A stretch of DNA of 64,000 nucleotides from Mesocentrotus franciscanus. Taxonomy: Eukaryota > Echinodermata > Echinoidea > Camarodonta > Strongylocentrotidae. The translations under genes and the position numbers were made by a program. Below are positions 24,801 to 39,100 of this stretch, in pieces (position 1 is the first letter of the stretch; every line of letters starts with the position of its first letter). The notes below the pieces were generated by a model. The model did no database searches and was not told where the DNA came from. It was given only the letters and a program-made list of their open reading frames with translations. Where the stretch lies: NCBI GenBank assembly GCA_037976565.1, contig CP137683.1, positions 12,404,199-12,468,198 on the forward strand. The letters are read 5' to 3'.

Positions 24801-27800
24801 TCCGTGCTAACGCATGCAGGGCACCGGCTAGTCGGGCTTGCGCTCTACTCACCAACGAATCAGTATGAGCAAACTTCAACGGTTTTTAATGGGTTTTTCA
24901 AAATGGTGTTTGGGATGTGTAAATGAGCCTATAGTGCAAATCTAACTTGCAGAGTTGGAATTGATTTCTCGAGGTTGAGGATAGAGAAGATGGGAGGAAA
25001 GTAGAAAGAAAGTTCTACCAACTTGTATAGTTTTAATTTCATCATATGGGATAAGATTCAGATTAAGATGTACTGGAAAATAAAAATCAACTTGATTTAT
25101 TTTTTGATTAGGCCAAATAACAAAAATAACTTGTTTTTCGTCCCCGCCCGCCGCATCCTTTTTTAAAACTATTAGCTATTTTGAAAAAAAAATGCAAAAA
25201 AACAACAAAAAACACCCCCCCCCAAAAGCCTGTGATATACATTTTGTTTAAATAGCTTCTAAAGTGATACATATCATTTGTTTTGTCATACATTGCATCA
25301 GTATACTCACATAGCACAATATCTGTGAATAAATAGGCTTGACCAGCTATAATTAGCATGGCAGCCATCTTGCAAAAAAAATAGCTAAAAATTGCAAAAT
25401 AGTAAATAGTACCGGTAATACCCTCCCCCCTCCTTTTTTTTAAAATTCCGGACGAGAAACACATTATTTTTTTTATTTGGCCTTACACTCTTCATAGGAA
25501 ATACATAGACTTATTGAAACATCATTGGAAAAAAAAATCTGTTAAAAATAGGCCTGTTTGGATGGAATGAAGAGGGATTATTCCTCCATTCATGACTTTC
25601 AAGAGGTGATATAAATTAATGAAACACGGCAAATAGGTAGAACATATTGATAACATTGATTTATTTGAATGCTGTAGGTTAACTTATGTTCAGAATTGGT
25701 TTGTATTGTACTTGCAAGCTTTTTGAAGCAAAGGAAATGGCTGGTAGAATGTAATTCCTTAACTGCTTCAGTATCATTATCAGGGCAGCTAGGCTAGAGC
25801 CAGGATAATAATTTGAGGCTTTTTGGAAGCACATAGGCCTAAAGAAGACCATGTTGAATATGTGATACATACAAGAATTGAGTATTATTATGTTTGATAC
25901 ATGTACCAGAATGTTGAACGTATCTGTGACAAGTGATGTCACTTTGAGTTACCTCTGCTCTTACGCCACCATATTGCCTTCCAAACTTGATTTTGGTCTG
26001 TTTATACCATCAGGAAAATGATGTGACCCTAACAAAATGGCTCTAAATGTAACACTGACAGTTAGAAAGATCACTTATTATATAATCAATAGTTTTACTT
26101 TAATCTGTTTGCATTTTTTCAATTCAAATTGATTTTTTTAATTAATTACTTTACAAGTTGAATCACAGTCATGTAAAATCTATCTACACATACACACACA
26201 CACACGCACGCAGGTATTCATGCACCCACACCCACACAATTGATACACACAATTCCCCCCGCCCACACACACAGAGTATGGGATTCTATGGTTGCCCTAA
26301 CCATGGACATTGGAGGTCTATGCCCTAACACGCAAGTAACTTTTAATTTAAACAGAAGAATTGAAAGCGCCGTTAAGTTTTGAACTGTCCCAGTTTTTAT
26401 TGCAACTAAGCTAGACCTGAATTTCTTGATGATTTACCGTCTACTCCATAAAGCTCTGAGATTTGTCAATAAATTCACACTTGTTCATAAAGAGAAGTAG
26501 AATTATGAAAAATGTATTAAATTTAACAGAGGGTCATTTAAAATCCATCAAAAGGAAGCACAATAGACATAAAATGCAAGCAACATGCGCTACTGTTAAC
26601 CTGTTGACTATAAAAACCTTTCCCATAGGCGTTTTACTGGAATGACCCAGTTCCTGTATGTTATCGGTGATGGGTGTGAATGTATTAGCAGGTGACAGTA
26701 AAACAAAACTCCCTTGTGGCTATCATTTATATGTCATCTATTTCATGTTTTGGGTAGTTGAGAACACAATGGCATATTTGTGTTGTTCTCCATTTATTTG
26801 AACTGCATTAGGTCTGTCTCCATTCGCCCGGGTTTTTTTCAAAATGCATGGCCCACTTATTCTGATCTGCCCAAATTAGTCCAAACAAAGCTACGCGGGT
26901 ATTTCATAGCTGAAGCTACATGGAATTCACAATTAAGATGAAAATAGCAAATTTTGTTTGTAGGGCTTGGGCTTGCTTTAAAAAACCCAATATTTTGACA
27001 ATTAGCCGAGTAGCTTGCTGGTGAAAAGTCACTAGATCGAAGGCTTGTTTCTACTGTAGAAAAACCAACATGAAAAACCATTAACAAACTGTGTCAGCAA
27101 AGTAAGAAGCAATACACATGAAATTTAGATGACTTGGGGTGCGTTTATCATCTTTTACCACTCAGAAACAGCGTTTCTATACATACATGCTTGTACAAAA
27201 TCATGACACAGCGCATGGCGCCTGCTATTTCTCCGAACCGGAAATTAGCCTGGGAAGGTCCGATCTGTATGTGTGTTTTAAAACAGCTTTGCAGTTATCA
27301 TCTCTCAGAAACGTGATTCTGGTTCATTCTCACATTCAAAGTGCAATTTTTGGGGGCGTTTCAATATACCCATATCTAAAGATGTTTGAAAGCAGACTTG
27401 CGTTTATCACAATGAAAATTTGCCTGAAACACGTTTGAAAACGCTGATTCTAGGCCAGAAAGGTGAGATAAACACACACCGTGTTGCTTTGAGCAGTGCC
27501 AATCGGCCAATCGTCTCAAGCTTGTGGTTGGGTGGGCTAGCTAGTGGTGATGCACTTAATGACAAATGTAACCTACTTAAATGTAGCCCAGACAATGAAC
27601 TGCTGTTATACTACAATAGACCAAGAAAAGCAGGCCAAGTAACACAATTTATAGGAGAGGCAGAAGGTTCAAAAGAAATATGTAAACAAAAATGTTGGAC
27701 TAGGATGGGGGGACAGATAATATGGAGAAAGAGGGAGACAGAGAGGGACAGATGTGATCGGGAGAGAGAGAGAGAGAAAGAAAGAGAGATAGAGAGAGAG

Positions 27801-30800
27801 AGAAAGAAAGAGAAAGAGAGAGAGAGTACGCAAAAGAGAGATAGGGAAAAGAAAGATGTGGAGAGGGAGAGAGAAATGGGAACAGGTAGTGGGAGAGAGG
27901 TTGCAAGAAAGATATCTAGAATGGAGGGATAAATAGAGAAAGTAACTGAGAAAAAGAGAAAAGAAGTGAGGAGATGGAGGGGAGAGGATAGGGGAGAAAG
28001 AAAGAATGAAAAAGAGAAAGAGAAAGAGGAAAAAGAGTAGAAACTTAAGTGAGACATGGTGGGGAGTGGGACAAAAGTTATAAAGAATAAAACTATTAAA
28101 AGTAAGGAAAGAAAGTGGTGAATGCTTTCCAGGATTTCTGCAATAAGGCATAGTTCACATGTGGGTCATTGATGATCAGTTTTTGTAATGCAGAAATACT
28201 AATAGTTAGCTTCACTTGAAAGTCTGTTACCTTTAAAGCCCAAGTCCACTCCAAAAATAACTTACTTTCAATAGAACAAGAAAAATTAGACAAACCAATC
28301 AAAAAAAGTTTGAGCAAAATCGGATAACTAATAAGAAAGTTATGAAATTTTAATGACATGAAAAACTTTGAAAATCACTACACAAATTGGCAACTCACTC
28401 ATGAGTCTGTGATATATGGTCTTCACTATCCACTAATTATTTTCTTTATATTGATAATATAAATTTCCTATTTTCACCCTAAGAATCTTATTTCTTCACA
28501 TCAGCATCCAAGTTAGATTGTTAGTAATATGTTTTTGTGTGGATGCACAAATAAAGAGTAATTTTTGTCCAGTTAAATCATGAAAAATTGAATTTTGATA
28601 AACTAATTATATAAAAATCAATAATTATGAAATATAATATTCAGAAAATAGTATAAATTCTTCAAAATTCATAAAAGTTTTTGGGAAATGTCATGCACGC
28701 AATATGATACAAATCATATAACCTGGGCAAAGGCATGGGGAAATCAAGTTTTGGGGGATAAAAAGGGAAATCAATGTGATTAAACTATATAAAGCAATTG
28801 ATAAGTTGTGAGGACATGACATCACAAACTGATAACCATCTTGGCAGTTTGTGTTGTGATTCTCATTGTTCCATAGTTTTACATACTTTTTCAAAAATTC
28901 ATAACTTTCTTATTAGTTTTCCGATTTTGCTCAAACTTTTTTTGATTGGTTTGTCTGATTTTTCTGCTTTTATTGAAAGTAAGTTATTTTTAGAGTGGAC
29001 TTGCCCTTTAAGTTTCGATCTTAAATTTAAACATCCAAAGTTATCTTGTAGTGTAGGGACCGTGTGGATGCAGTCTTGGTTATGAAACTTTTAAAGTTTT
29101 TAAAAGTTTACTCAAAGTTATAAACCACAAGCGATAGTAAGGTTAGCTTAAGAACTACGAGCAGTAGGGGATCCTCACTTGAAGTCATGTGCTGTTCATA
29201 CGCAACTAACTTATAGTTAAAACTTTGAATACATGTACTTGTTGTTTTGGTTCCTTAATGAGAACCCTCATCGATCTCATAGGATCGTTGTTTGTAACTT
29301 CTAAGTTTTCGCAAACGTAAAGTTTAAAACTACTATGGCCCCGTGTGAACATGGCTATTGCTTTATATGATTGATGGTATCAAAAGAGATCTCAGATGAT
29401 TTATGAGGATGGGAAGGAATTGTCTAGAGAATACGCCATCCAAACATCCCATTCATCACTTTTTGATATTTTCTGAATGATGCCGCCACTAGATAAAGTT
29501 TAGATTAAAAGATAATCTCAAGGACATTGTTTGATTTAAAAGTATGATTGAAGTTAAAAACTTAAGGCATTTGTTCACCCAGTTGAAAAAAATGCATATT
29601 TCAGTATTAATTTTGCAACCATCATTAAACAATGTTAAAAGAGGAAGTCCACTGTGGAAATAAGTTGACTTTATTTAAAGAAGATAGATTAGAGGAAGAG
29701 ATCAGCGAAAGTTTGTTGAAAATCCAATAAACTGAAAGTTACTATTTTTTATGGATCAATCCAACGCAAAGTTTGCCAAGCCTTCACAAAGGAGAATTAA
29801 AATACCAAATATCAAAACAGTGATGAGCATTATACTCACAGCTACACATAAGTAGATCTATTGATCTATTGATCTACATTTTTTGATCTATCTTTTTAGA
29901 CAAAGGATAGCCTTTTATAGCATCCAACTTTACAAGAAAATTGGAAAATTGTAATTATTCCTTTAATTCCCAGTTCAAGATAGAGATAGGATGAGCATGA
30001 CATTGGCCTACAGTGTGGGCGGCAGTGGGTGGGTTATTTGTAGGTCTGTACAGCCACACAGAATTGTTTTTAATAGCCAGACCTCTGAAGAGACAGTTTG
30101 TATCTCTCTGAAGGACATTTATCCACGTCATCGAGCAAAAGACAATCAGATGAGTTATGCTGACAAGTGATTTCTCTGATATAAATGCTCAAAAGAGAAG
30201 ATTTACTGATAGCGTTTTGAGATAGCTTTATCTCCCCTCAAAAAATGAAGAAAAACTGCTTAATGAAAGATGGAAGACTTTGCCGACATTCCTCAGAATT
30301 TTATAGAGTTTTTATTAAAAGGAACAAGATGCTGCTGTCAGCACCTGAAGATAATTTCATGGTGCAATCTTAAACTTTGTAACAGTGACCCTTATTATCT
30401 TGTACTGGATTTGTTGTGTGGGTGTTACATTTTTGCTACTTTTTTATTACTTCATGTAAATCCCAAGAGAATTTATTCAATGCAACCTTTGTAATTTTAC
30501 TTAATTGTATTATTTGAAGAAGAAAAAAAAGTTTCTAGAAACCTAATTTCATTCATTCATTCTTTGTATTCCACTGGCAGCATAAAAGTACAACAGAAGA
30601 AAATTTAAAATGACAAGATGATACAAGAAAATAACATAAAATATTATTCACAAACAGATACATGTATGCTTTGGCATCAGCCAAAATGGAAGAAAAAGGC
30701 CCTTGTATGAGGCTGACCCAGAAGTTGAATATCGAGTATACCATCCTGAATTTAGCTGTTACAATTTTTTTAAGTTTTAAAAAGTACATGAAAACCCAGC

Positions 30801-33800
30801 CTGTAAGCACAGACTCTTATTTAACACTTTACCACAATTCCTATTAAAAGCTTTGAGCAGAGTCTTTATATCTGTCAGTTTCTGGATGTGCAGCTAAAGT
30901 ACAGAGCCTATTGTAGTCTTAGGGTGCGTTCAAGCGATTTTTCAAGCTAGAATCACAAACATGAATCACAATTCAAAACGCCGATACAAAACACGGTTAC
31001 TGCAGGAGATCGTTCAAGCTATTTTCCATTAACGATGATTCTCGCTCATTTCAAGCCCACCCAGGAAGAATAGAAATAGGTAGCGATAATATATAATAGA
31101 TAATGACGTCATAGAATTATGATTGAGATCTCCGTTCGTTCAAGCGAATTTTAGCGACTGTGATTCTTCAGAATCATGATACAAAATGCATCTTTTTCAG
31201 CGTTTCATGTTTGTGTTTTTAAACACGTTTATTTTTACGACCAACGAAAAATCGCTTGAACGCAACCGTGTTTAAACTAAACGCCTTTGAAAACCGTGAT
31301 TCTAGGGTGAAAAAGTGTCGATTGAACGCACCCTTATAATACAGACGCTGTTTAATACGCACAACAACTGACAAGGGTTCGGGTCTGCAAACTACGTGGA
31401 ACCTGTGCAAACATGTACTGCTTAAAGGTACTATGTCCCATTTGCAGGCCCACAAAATGAAGAGTTTAAATTTCAATGGCATTTGAAAGACTAATGAATT
31501 TAGAACTTCCCTCAAAACGAAAGGGCTTAAAAATGGCTTTTTGTGGGAAAATAACGACCATTAGTTGTCGAATCAACATAAGTGATTGCAATCACCTAAG
31601 TAAATAGTCTGATTTTCAGACCCTTGTACCGAATGGTCGTACGTTTTGTGCTGCACAAAGATTCAATCTGTTTAATTTTGGCCATTACAAGTAGTGGGTT
31701 ATTGATGTAGACAAATGCTCATGTACCTGTTACAGCTCATTTTATGTATTTTATCACCAAAGAAAAAAAGATGTTAGTCAGTCACTCGATAGTGTCTGAC
31801 AGTGAAGTCTAGAAAGTAAACAGGTTTCCTTGCATAATTTGAATACTAGGACACTGCTAACGTTTAAATTTCACAGATAGGACTGCAAAGTTCTACAGAA
31901 TTTGATGTTGGCTGCAAAAGGGACATCATATCTTTAAAGTCGATCATTTAGGAGTGCTAAACACAAAAGTACTGTAGCGCTTACAAAAACTGAAACCAAG
32001 CACTAAATTTATTCAATTTGTAACAGTTTCATGCCACAAGAAATGGCGGGTTGTTACACTTAAAGCAAAGTTTTCCTGTTTTACTGACAATTACTGTGGA
32101 TCCCTGACTTAATTTTACTATGTTATGTGTTTTTGTTATGTCTGTTTTTCCAGGCTCATGTATTTAAACAGGAAGGGCTTTTTACAGTGATGGTCAATGC
32201 TTCTAATGAGCTTGGAAGCGCACAGAAAACCCTCCATGTGGTAAGTATTTGTTTATTTTATTGTGACCATAAAATAATACTTTTCTCATATATGCAAGTC
32301 CAAGGTGTTACTAAATAAATAACATTGAATTGAGGTCAGGACACCTTTAAAAAAAATGTCTATGCTGGCATCACTAGTAAGCTAGATTGCCCTGACTCCC
32401 TTATGAAGCTACAGCAGAGAGTCCAAAACACTTCTGCAAGACTGATTTGTAATTGCTCTAAATTCTCATGAATCACCCCTCTTGAGAGAGATCTAAACAG
32501 ACAACTAGTATGCTAAAAAAATCATTCAAGATTCTGATTCAAGAAGCGCTAATCGGTCAACTCCTTAGTTATATTGTAGAATTGTTAAAACTCAAGTCTC
32601 ACAGATTATAAATGATTTTCTATTTGGATAGATTGTCATGAACAGAGGTATCAACAACCTGAGCTTGTCTCTGGTGGAAGGCTCTCATTTCACAACCCCC
32701 AACACGAGTCTGATCTTCAGCCTTAAAATGGAGACGGCCGATCGGGAGCAAGCTGTCCTCTCCCTGGACTTTGACGACGGGATCGTTTACAACCAGTCCC
32801 TCCGTGATGTCAACGAGACTTTCATCAGTGGTGGATCAGCGAATCCTGCCAACATGTACCTCACTGCAAGCTACGGAGATGGCTGCCAGCTCATTGTATC
32901 CTTCAGTCACAAGTACACTGTCACAGGGCGCTACGGTCCAAAGACGCTCATCCAGAGCAATGGAACTGCCTATCTGGCTGAACTCTCTGAAGCTATTGTT
33001 GTGCAGAGGTCCATTGAGTATGTCCAGCTGGAATCATCCAGTTCTTATCCTCTTGGATCAGAAGGGTCCATCCTTGCAGTGGTTCCATTTGAAACCAATA
33101 ACATGACTTACGAATGGAAAGTTATACTTGGCAATGAGACAATAGCTGCAGACACCACACGGAATGGAAGCTTCCTCCAAGTCTTTGATTTTGAAGGTCA
33201 ATACATTGTGCAAGTGACTGTTAAGAACTTGGTAAGCCAATTGTCTGCTGTGAAGGTGGTTCGAGTGCAGAAAGCAATCACAAGAGTGTCCATCTCTGCT
33301 CCAGATGGGGGCTTTGTGGTCCCTTTGGATCAGATTGTAACATTTGAAGCATCTACAGAGAGTGGTACAGATCCCACATTCCGTTGGAACTTCCAAAATG
33401 GAAGTATCTATGATGACATTGGACTAACAGATGCATCAGGTTTGGTGATATTTAGCATAGTCAATCACACCTTTACGGAAGTTGGTGACTACAACATTAG
33501 CATCACTGCGTTGAATCTGGTCAGCGAGGTGACCCAGAGACTTGACCAATCGATTGTGGTCCAGGAACCAATCAGTGGTCTTTCATCCCAGTCTGTCTAT
33601 CCGACCCTCTTGAATCAGAAATCACAAATAGCTCTAAGAGTGATACGTGGCTCTCATGTGAAGTTCACCATCAATGAGAACGGGAAAGAAGAATTACTGC
33701 TGTCGGAATCAAGTGAGGATGGAAAGTTTGTGGTCACCACACTACCCTCAGAGACTGGATTGCACTATGTGAACATCACAGCTTTCAACAATGTTTCTGA

Positions 33801-36113
33801 GGCATCCACAGAAGTTACACTCTTAGTTCAGGAGCCCATCAGCAACTTAACGCTTCATCTGTATCCTTTGTCACTTGGTAAAGTGGCACTTGTCACATCT
33901 TTTGATGGTAAGTCAAAAACAATTAACCCTTTATTTTCCACCTTATGTATCTGAAAGATCATTTCCAACAAAAGATTCCCTACATAGTTTGAGATCTCCT
34001 GGTCAATGATTAAAAAAAAAAAGTGATCTAACCTGTAGTTCAAGTTCTCATTAAATTGTAAATGGCTCATTAGGTATTGAATTCTCCCTACCACCAATAT
34101 GATGTTAGACAGTAGAGGGCGACCTTCTTCCCACACTGCGCAGGTCAGCACATGTGCAGATACGATACCGGGTAAGAAGAGGAGACAAGGTTTCTTCCGG
34201 CTTCCATAGAGAATGTACATTAGTGTCAACAAATTCCTGATTTTACTAAAATATTGTTTAGGTTTCATGAACTCCCCCTATGATTTCAAAATGATGATTT
34301 TAAATTTCTTCACCTCTTCATTTTACTTCGGTTCTGTTATGAAGTAACAAAATGCTTAAGAGTATTGAGGTATGAAATGATATTGAGAACTAAAATCAAC
34401 CCACATTTATTAAAAGTCATTTCATTAAAAAAACAATGTTCTTTTGAATTTGGGTATAGATGGTGTCACTTCATTCTCTATGAATCAGGGAACAATAATA
34501 TTTATAATAACAATAGTGGGTTCTTGTATAGCGCTCATGTCTGTCAGACACAACAATTACCTCGGCTTTGGCACGGCTGCCATTATGGTGCTCTAGCGTT
34601 CTAAGGAATTGATTGCTGCCAGGTATCCATTTATCTCACCTGGGTCATATGTGGCAAATGTAGATTCATGTCTTGCCAAAGGACATTAGTGCCGCGGCGG
34701 GACTCAAAACGCGAACCATGTGATCCACAGTCCGGGGACATATCCACTAGACCATGACACCTCCACAATGTATCTATTCAACCCACTTAGTCTTGGTTTA
34801 AGTCATCACTAAGGTTGGTATCCTACACTGGGAATCAAATATTGTTATAGATAATCCAATATCTGTACACAAATTTATGAATTTATGAAGAAAGTCATAT
34901 CATATGATTAATGATTCATGTATCAATATATGTAGAGGTATTATGTTCCAGTGGTTTAAGCATTCGACTTTAGAAGGTCATGGTTAATGACAATTATATC
35001 CCAAAAGTTTTAAGGGGTATTCATGTTACTACACACATTTTGTCTTGTTTTTCAGGAACACTGAACAGCAGAGATGATATCATATATCAATGGATCCTAG
35101 ATGGGATGAACCTCACAACATCAAGTGGTGTCTTTATCCTAGAACATGATGAGGTCACGGAGAACAGCACTCTCATTGCTTCTAATCTAGGTGAGGATGA
35201 TTCATATCCTGTCATGGGTTCAAATGTAATGTGGAAACTGCATCAGCAGCCACCTGGGTAGAAAGATCTCCTGGCTATAAAGACCACCTGTTTACAAACT
35301 ACACTTTTCAAGTTTAATTTTCAAGTTCAAGTTCAAGTTCAATTTGATTGAATTCCAATGAAAGCATATACACATACAGATCAGAAATACAGAACAGATG
35401 CAAATTATTATACATGGAATCAGGGTACCATAAAATATATAAACATTTAATTAAACATGGTGGCAAACTGTTAGGTATCATATCGGTTGATACATGTTTA
35501 TCATATTACAGTGTTACGAATAGTAGTTTTTTAACATTGCTATTATGTCTAGGAATTATTTCTTATCACTTTTTTCTTCCACTTTTCGTTTCAGTTGATG
35601 AGAGGACTGTTCATGTGCCAAATAATGCCTCAGAAAGTCCTTTTCTGCTCAGCCATCCTCATTATGTTGAAGTTAATGCAACCACTTCATTCACACTCTC
35701 TGTAAGTACCATTTTCTACTGTTCAGAGAGAGAGAGAGAGAGAGAGAGGTGGAGAGAGTTAGGGAGAGGGGGGAAGATGGAGGAAGAGGGAGAGAGCGGG
35801 AGAGAGAGGAGGAGGAGGGAGAGAGAGAGGGAGAGAGGGGGAGAGGGAGAGGGAAAGGGAGAGGGAAAGTGAGAGACAGGGAGAGGGAGATTATGGAGAA
35901 GGAAGGGGTGGGGGAGGGAGAGAAAAAATGGGGAGGAAGAGAGATGGAGGGTGGGAGAGAGGGGAGGGAGAGAGTTGAGAGAGGGCAAGAGGAAGGGAGG
36001 GGGAGAGAGAGAGGGGATGGAGGAGAGAGAGAAACAGGGGAGAGAGATGGAGGATGGGAGGGAAAGGAGGTAGGGGGTATGAGGGTGGGAGAGAGATGAG
36101 GGAGAGAAAGAAT

Positions 36114-36144
<31 letters not shown>

Positions 36145-39100
36145 AGAAAAAGACATGACACTTGAAAGCCCATCATTATGTTGTGTTATGTGATAGAATT
36201 TAAAGTAAAAGATTGAAAAAGGATATAACATGAGAATGATGAATTAGTTTAAAAATGGAATAGTTACCACTTGCAAAGTCTACATGCTTGTATCTTCAAG
36301 TGTCAGTGAACCCATAGCAGTACAGTGCCTCCTTTAAGCAATGTTTTTGCATTATCATTTGATCCAGAATGCTAAGAATTACACATTAAACATCAGTAGA
36401 AAGGGTGAAAGTCACAGATAATTTGGAGTCAATTTGTAATGCAGTACATTGTGCCATTCTTGATTAAGAGCGATTTAGATTTAACTAATTATTAAAATCT
36501 CTATTAAAAAGCCCTAACCCTAACCCTTATCTCATTTCATATACAAATTGGCAATTTTTTCGTTAAATTTTGCATTTTTTTTCACATTGGTTAATTTAAT
36601 GAACATCTAATTTTTTTCAAACTGTGGAAGAGTTGTAAACAAGATAAATTGTTGCCTAATTGAGAATGGAACTCTGACTAATTTAGAAAATAAGAAAACT
36701 CTGAACTGTTTATGGGTTAATATTGAAAATGAACAAAACAGCAAAAGGAAGCTTAACAGGAATAAAACAAAACAAATAAAAGCAAATAAGGTGGTCCTCT
36801 CATAATACCCCTCCAACCTGTCTATTTGAGCCATCGGTTCTTTCTCTCTGGCTCTTATCAAAGCAACTGATGGCTTAGTTATACAACAGATGTGGAGTCT
36901 ATTACATGATGGGTAATTTGGTTGGTATGTCCCATCGGTCTGGAAGATAACAATTGAGGACAATGAGAAGAACAAGAGAGCGGTATCCGAGATGCTGGGT
37001 TTCCTCAGCAGGGTGCTAAATGGGAGCTCACGCAACGCCCCGAAAACCACAGAAACCGCAGACGGGACAAAAATAGCTGGGAGAATACCGCGTCTTCCTC
37101 TGGAATAATACACCTTGAATGATGTTATCTTACCCTTTGAATATTTGACCTTGAGGTTCGTTATGTGATTCCTTCCTTTACTTTAAAGAGAAGGTCGAGT
37201 TTTGGTTAAAGGTGAGAAATAAGTTGTGAGCTTTCTCACTCTGTTTATTCCTCTATGAAAGAATATCACAAGAGCTACACCACTTGAAATTGATTCTTCT
37301 TGAAATACTTGCATGTTCCAAATTTGACAAGAAAGTGTTTAAAACGTTGGACCAAATTTTGATGCCCACATTTGTCTGCAATCCCATATATATACCCATA
37401 ACTACATAATAATAATAATTATAATACTCAGTTTTTATATAGCGCTTATTACAATCACTAAGCGCTTCCAAACTTGGAGATTATTACCCCAGCTTTAGCT
37501 GTGCTGCCATTACGGTGCTCTAGCATTTCAAAGAATTAATTCCTGCCAGGTACCCATTTACATCACCTGGGTTGAGTGTGGCAAATGTAGATCAATGTCT
37601 TGCCAAAGGACATTAGTGCCGCGGCGGGTCTCGATGTGATGTGATGTGATGTATATCACTAAAAGGTGTTGTCATTTTCATCAAGATTGAATCAATTTTG
37701 TGATGATTCCAAAACTTCACACTACACAATATCTAGTCTTCTGCACTACATAATTAGCCTTTTAAAATAACCATCAGGTAGTTTCTTTTAAAATGCATTA
37801 ATTATTACAGGACCAGAATTTGGCTTTATTTTCATTGAGCAGCATTCATGTTAAAGATTTACATCTCACAAAAACAGTTATAGGAAGATCATAGGACATT
37901 AGTGCATCATGCACTTAACTTTTCAAGAGAATTCAAAACAACAGTGCGTGTTCCTACAAAAACCTGATGCACTGCAGAAAACGCATGCATCACGTTTTTC
38001 AAAACCAATTTTAAAAGCTCTGCATCTTTTGGTAAATTACATTTTACAGATTGTGAGTCTAGAATGGAAATAGGCCTATACATGTATGAAGCGGACAAAT
38101 ACTAAATGCTTATATATCTTCTATATATATATACTTATAATGCTGAAATAATCTTCTGGAACTTGGCACGGTACAGACCCAGCTGCGATATTTGTTATGA
38201 CATCTGTCTTCCCTCAACCTTGCTTGAAAACTAATTGATGGAATCGTGGATATGGATTTATTTTCTTGATTCTATTTGTTTTGGGTTCTTGCCATGAGGC
38301 TTCTCATCATCGTTTGTTGTTCTGTAGGGCTGCCTACACGAAGGGAGGCATTAGGGAGCTATTTTCTTGAAAAGATCAAAGGAATACTTCTTTTACATCA
38401 TTGATTCTCCTTAGCTACACGAATGTCATTCATTTAAAGAGCGTTTCAACCTTGAAAAAAGGAGATCAGGTCATATGAACCAACAAATGGGAGATACGTC
38501 CTAGGGAAATGTTATGTCAGATTTGGGATTGAGAGATTAATGATTTTTTCGCCCTTTTATCATAAAGTAATATGAAGACTCATATTATGATGATATAAAA
38601 CCATTAAGGCAGGTTAACTCCACACTATTGAACTTTCTATTTGCCTGTCATTGAATCCCTGAAATGCCAACTTATTTGATGTATTATCCATTTTACATTT
38701 TGCAAAAGTTTACTGAAGCACTTTGTTGCATGTTCTAAAATTTAAACAAAGAGAGCAAAGAGTTTATTTCTTGTAGTCACTTTTTTTGTAATACTTGTAT
38801 TGCAAATAATATTAGGGGTCCTTCGAAATAATTTATGGGGTCTTTCTCAATTATAGAAGGTAGTTTGACATTGGACCCTGTAAATGTCAAACCCTTATTA
38901 AAGTGCAAATCAAGTTTGCAAGATAACAAGATGATTGGCATTAGTATGTGCATACCAAAAATCAAAATATAATTCTATATCATAATCCCACTCCTGACAC
39001 CATCCAATTTATTGGACAACAAGACTTCCGTCAATGTTGCACATTTGATGAACACTTTACTAATGATGCAGTGCAATAGAAACGACAGCTTTTAGTGCAC

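Noticed and set aside
23746..24926. Repeat protein of 13-residue units, and a 200-codon frame at 24324-24926
   Set aside because: The 39-bp minisatellite keeps the frame open by arithmetic. The longer frame runs from the array into a probable MITE and has no recognisable domain.
27420..28151. Frames of 148-170 codons on both strands
   Set aside because: GA-rich tract in intron 6; Arg/Glu or Ser/Leu runs only.
20787..32153. Missing exons in the 11.4-kb intron 6
   Set aside because: Exons 6 and 7 join in phase 0 and complete one PKD module; nothing PKD-, lectin- or LDL-like was seen between them.
33855..34268. 137-codon minus-strand frame
   Set aside because: Partly antisense to exon 8 and partly intron; no domain, no repeat of coding signal.
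35691..36231. Open frames of 116-174 codons over the tract after exon 10
   Set aside because: GA repeat artefact; one frame merely reads on from exon 10 through its donor site.
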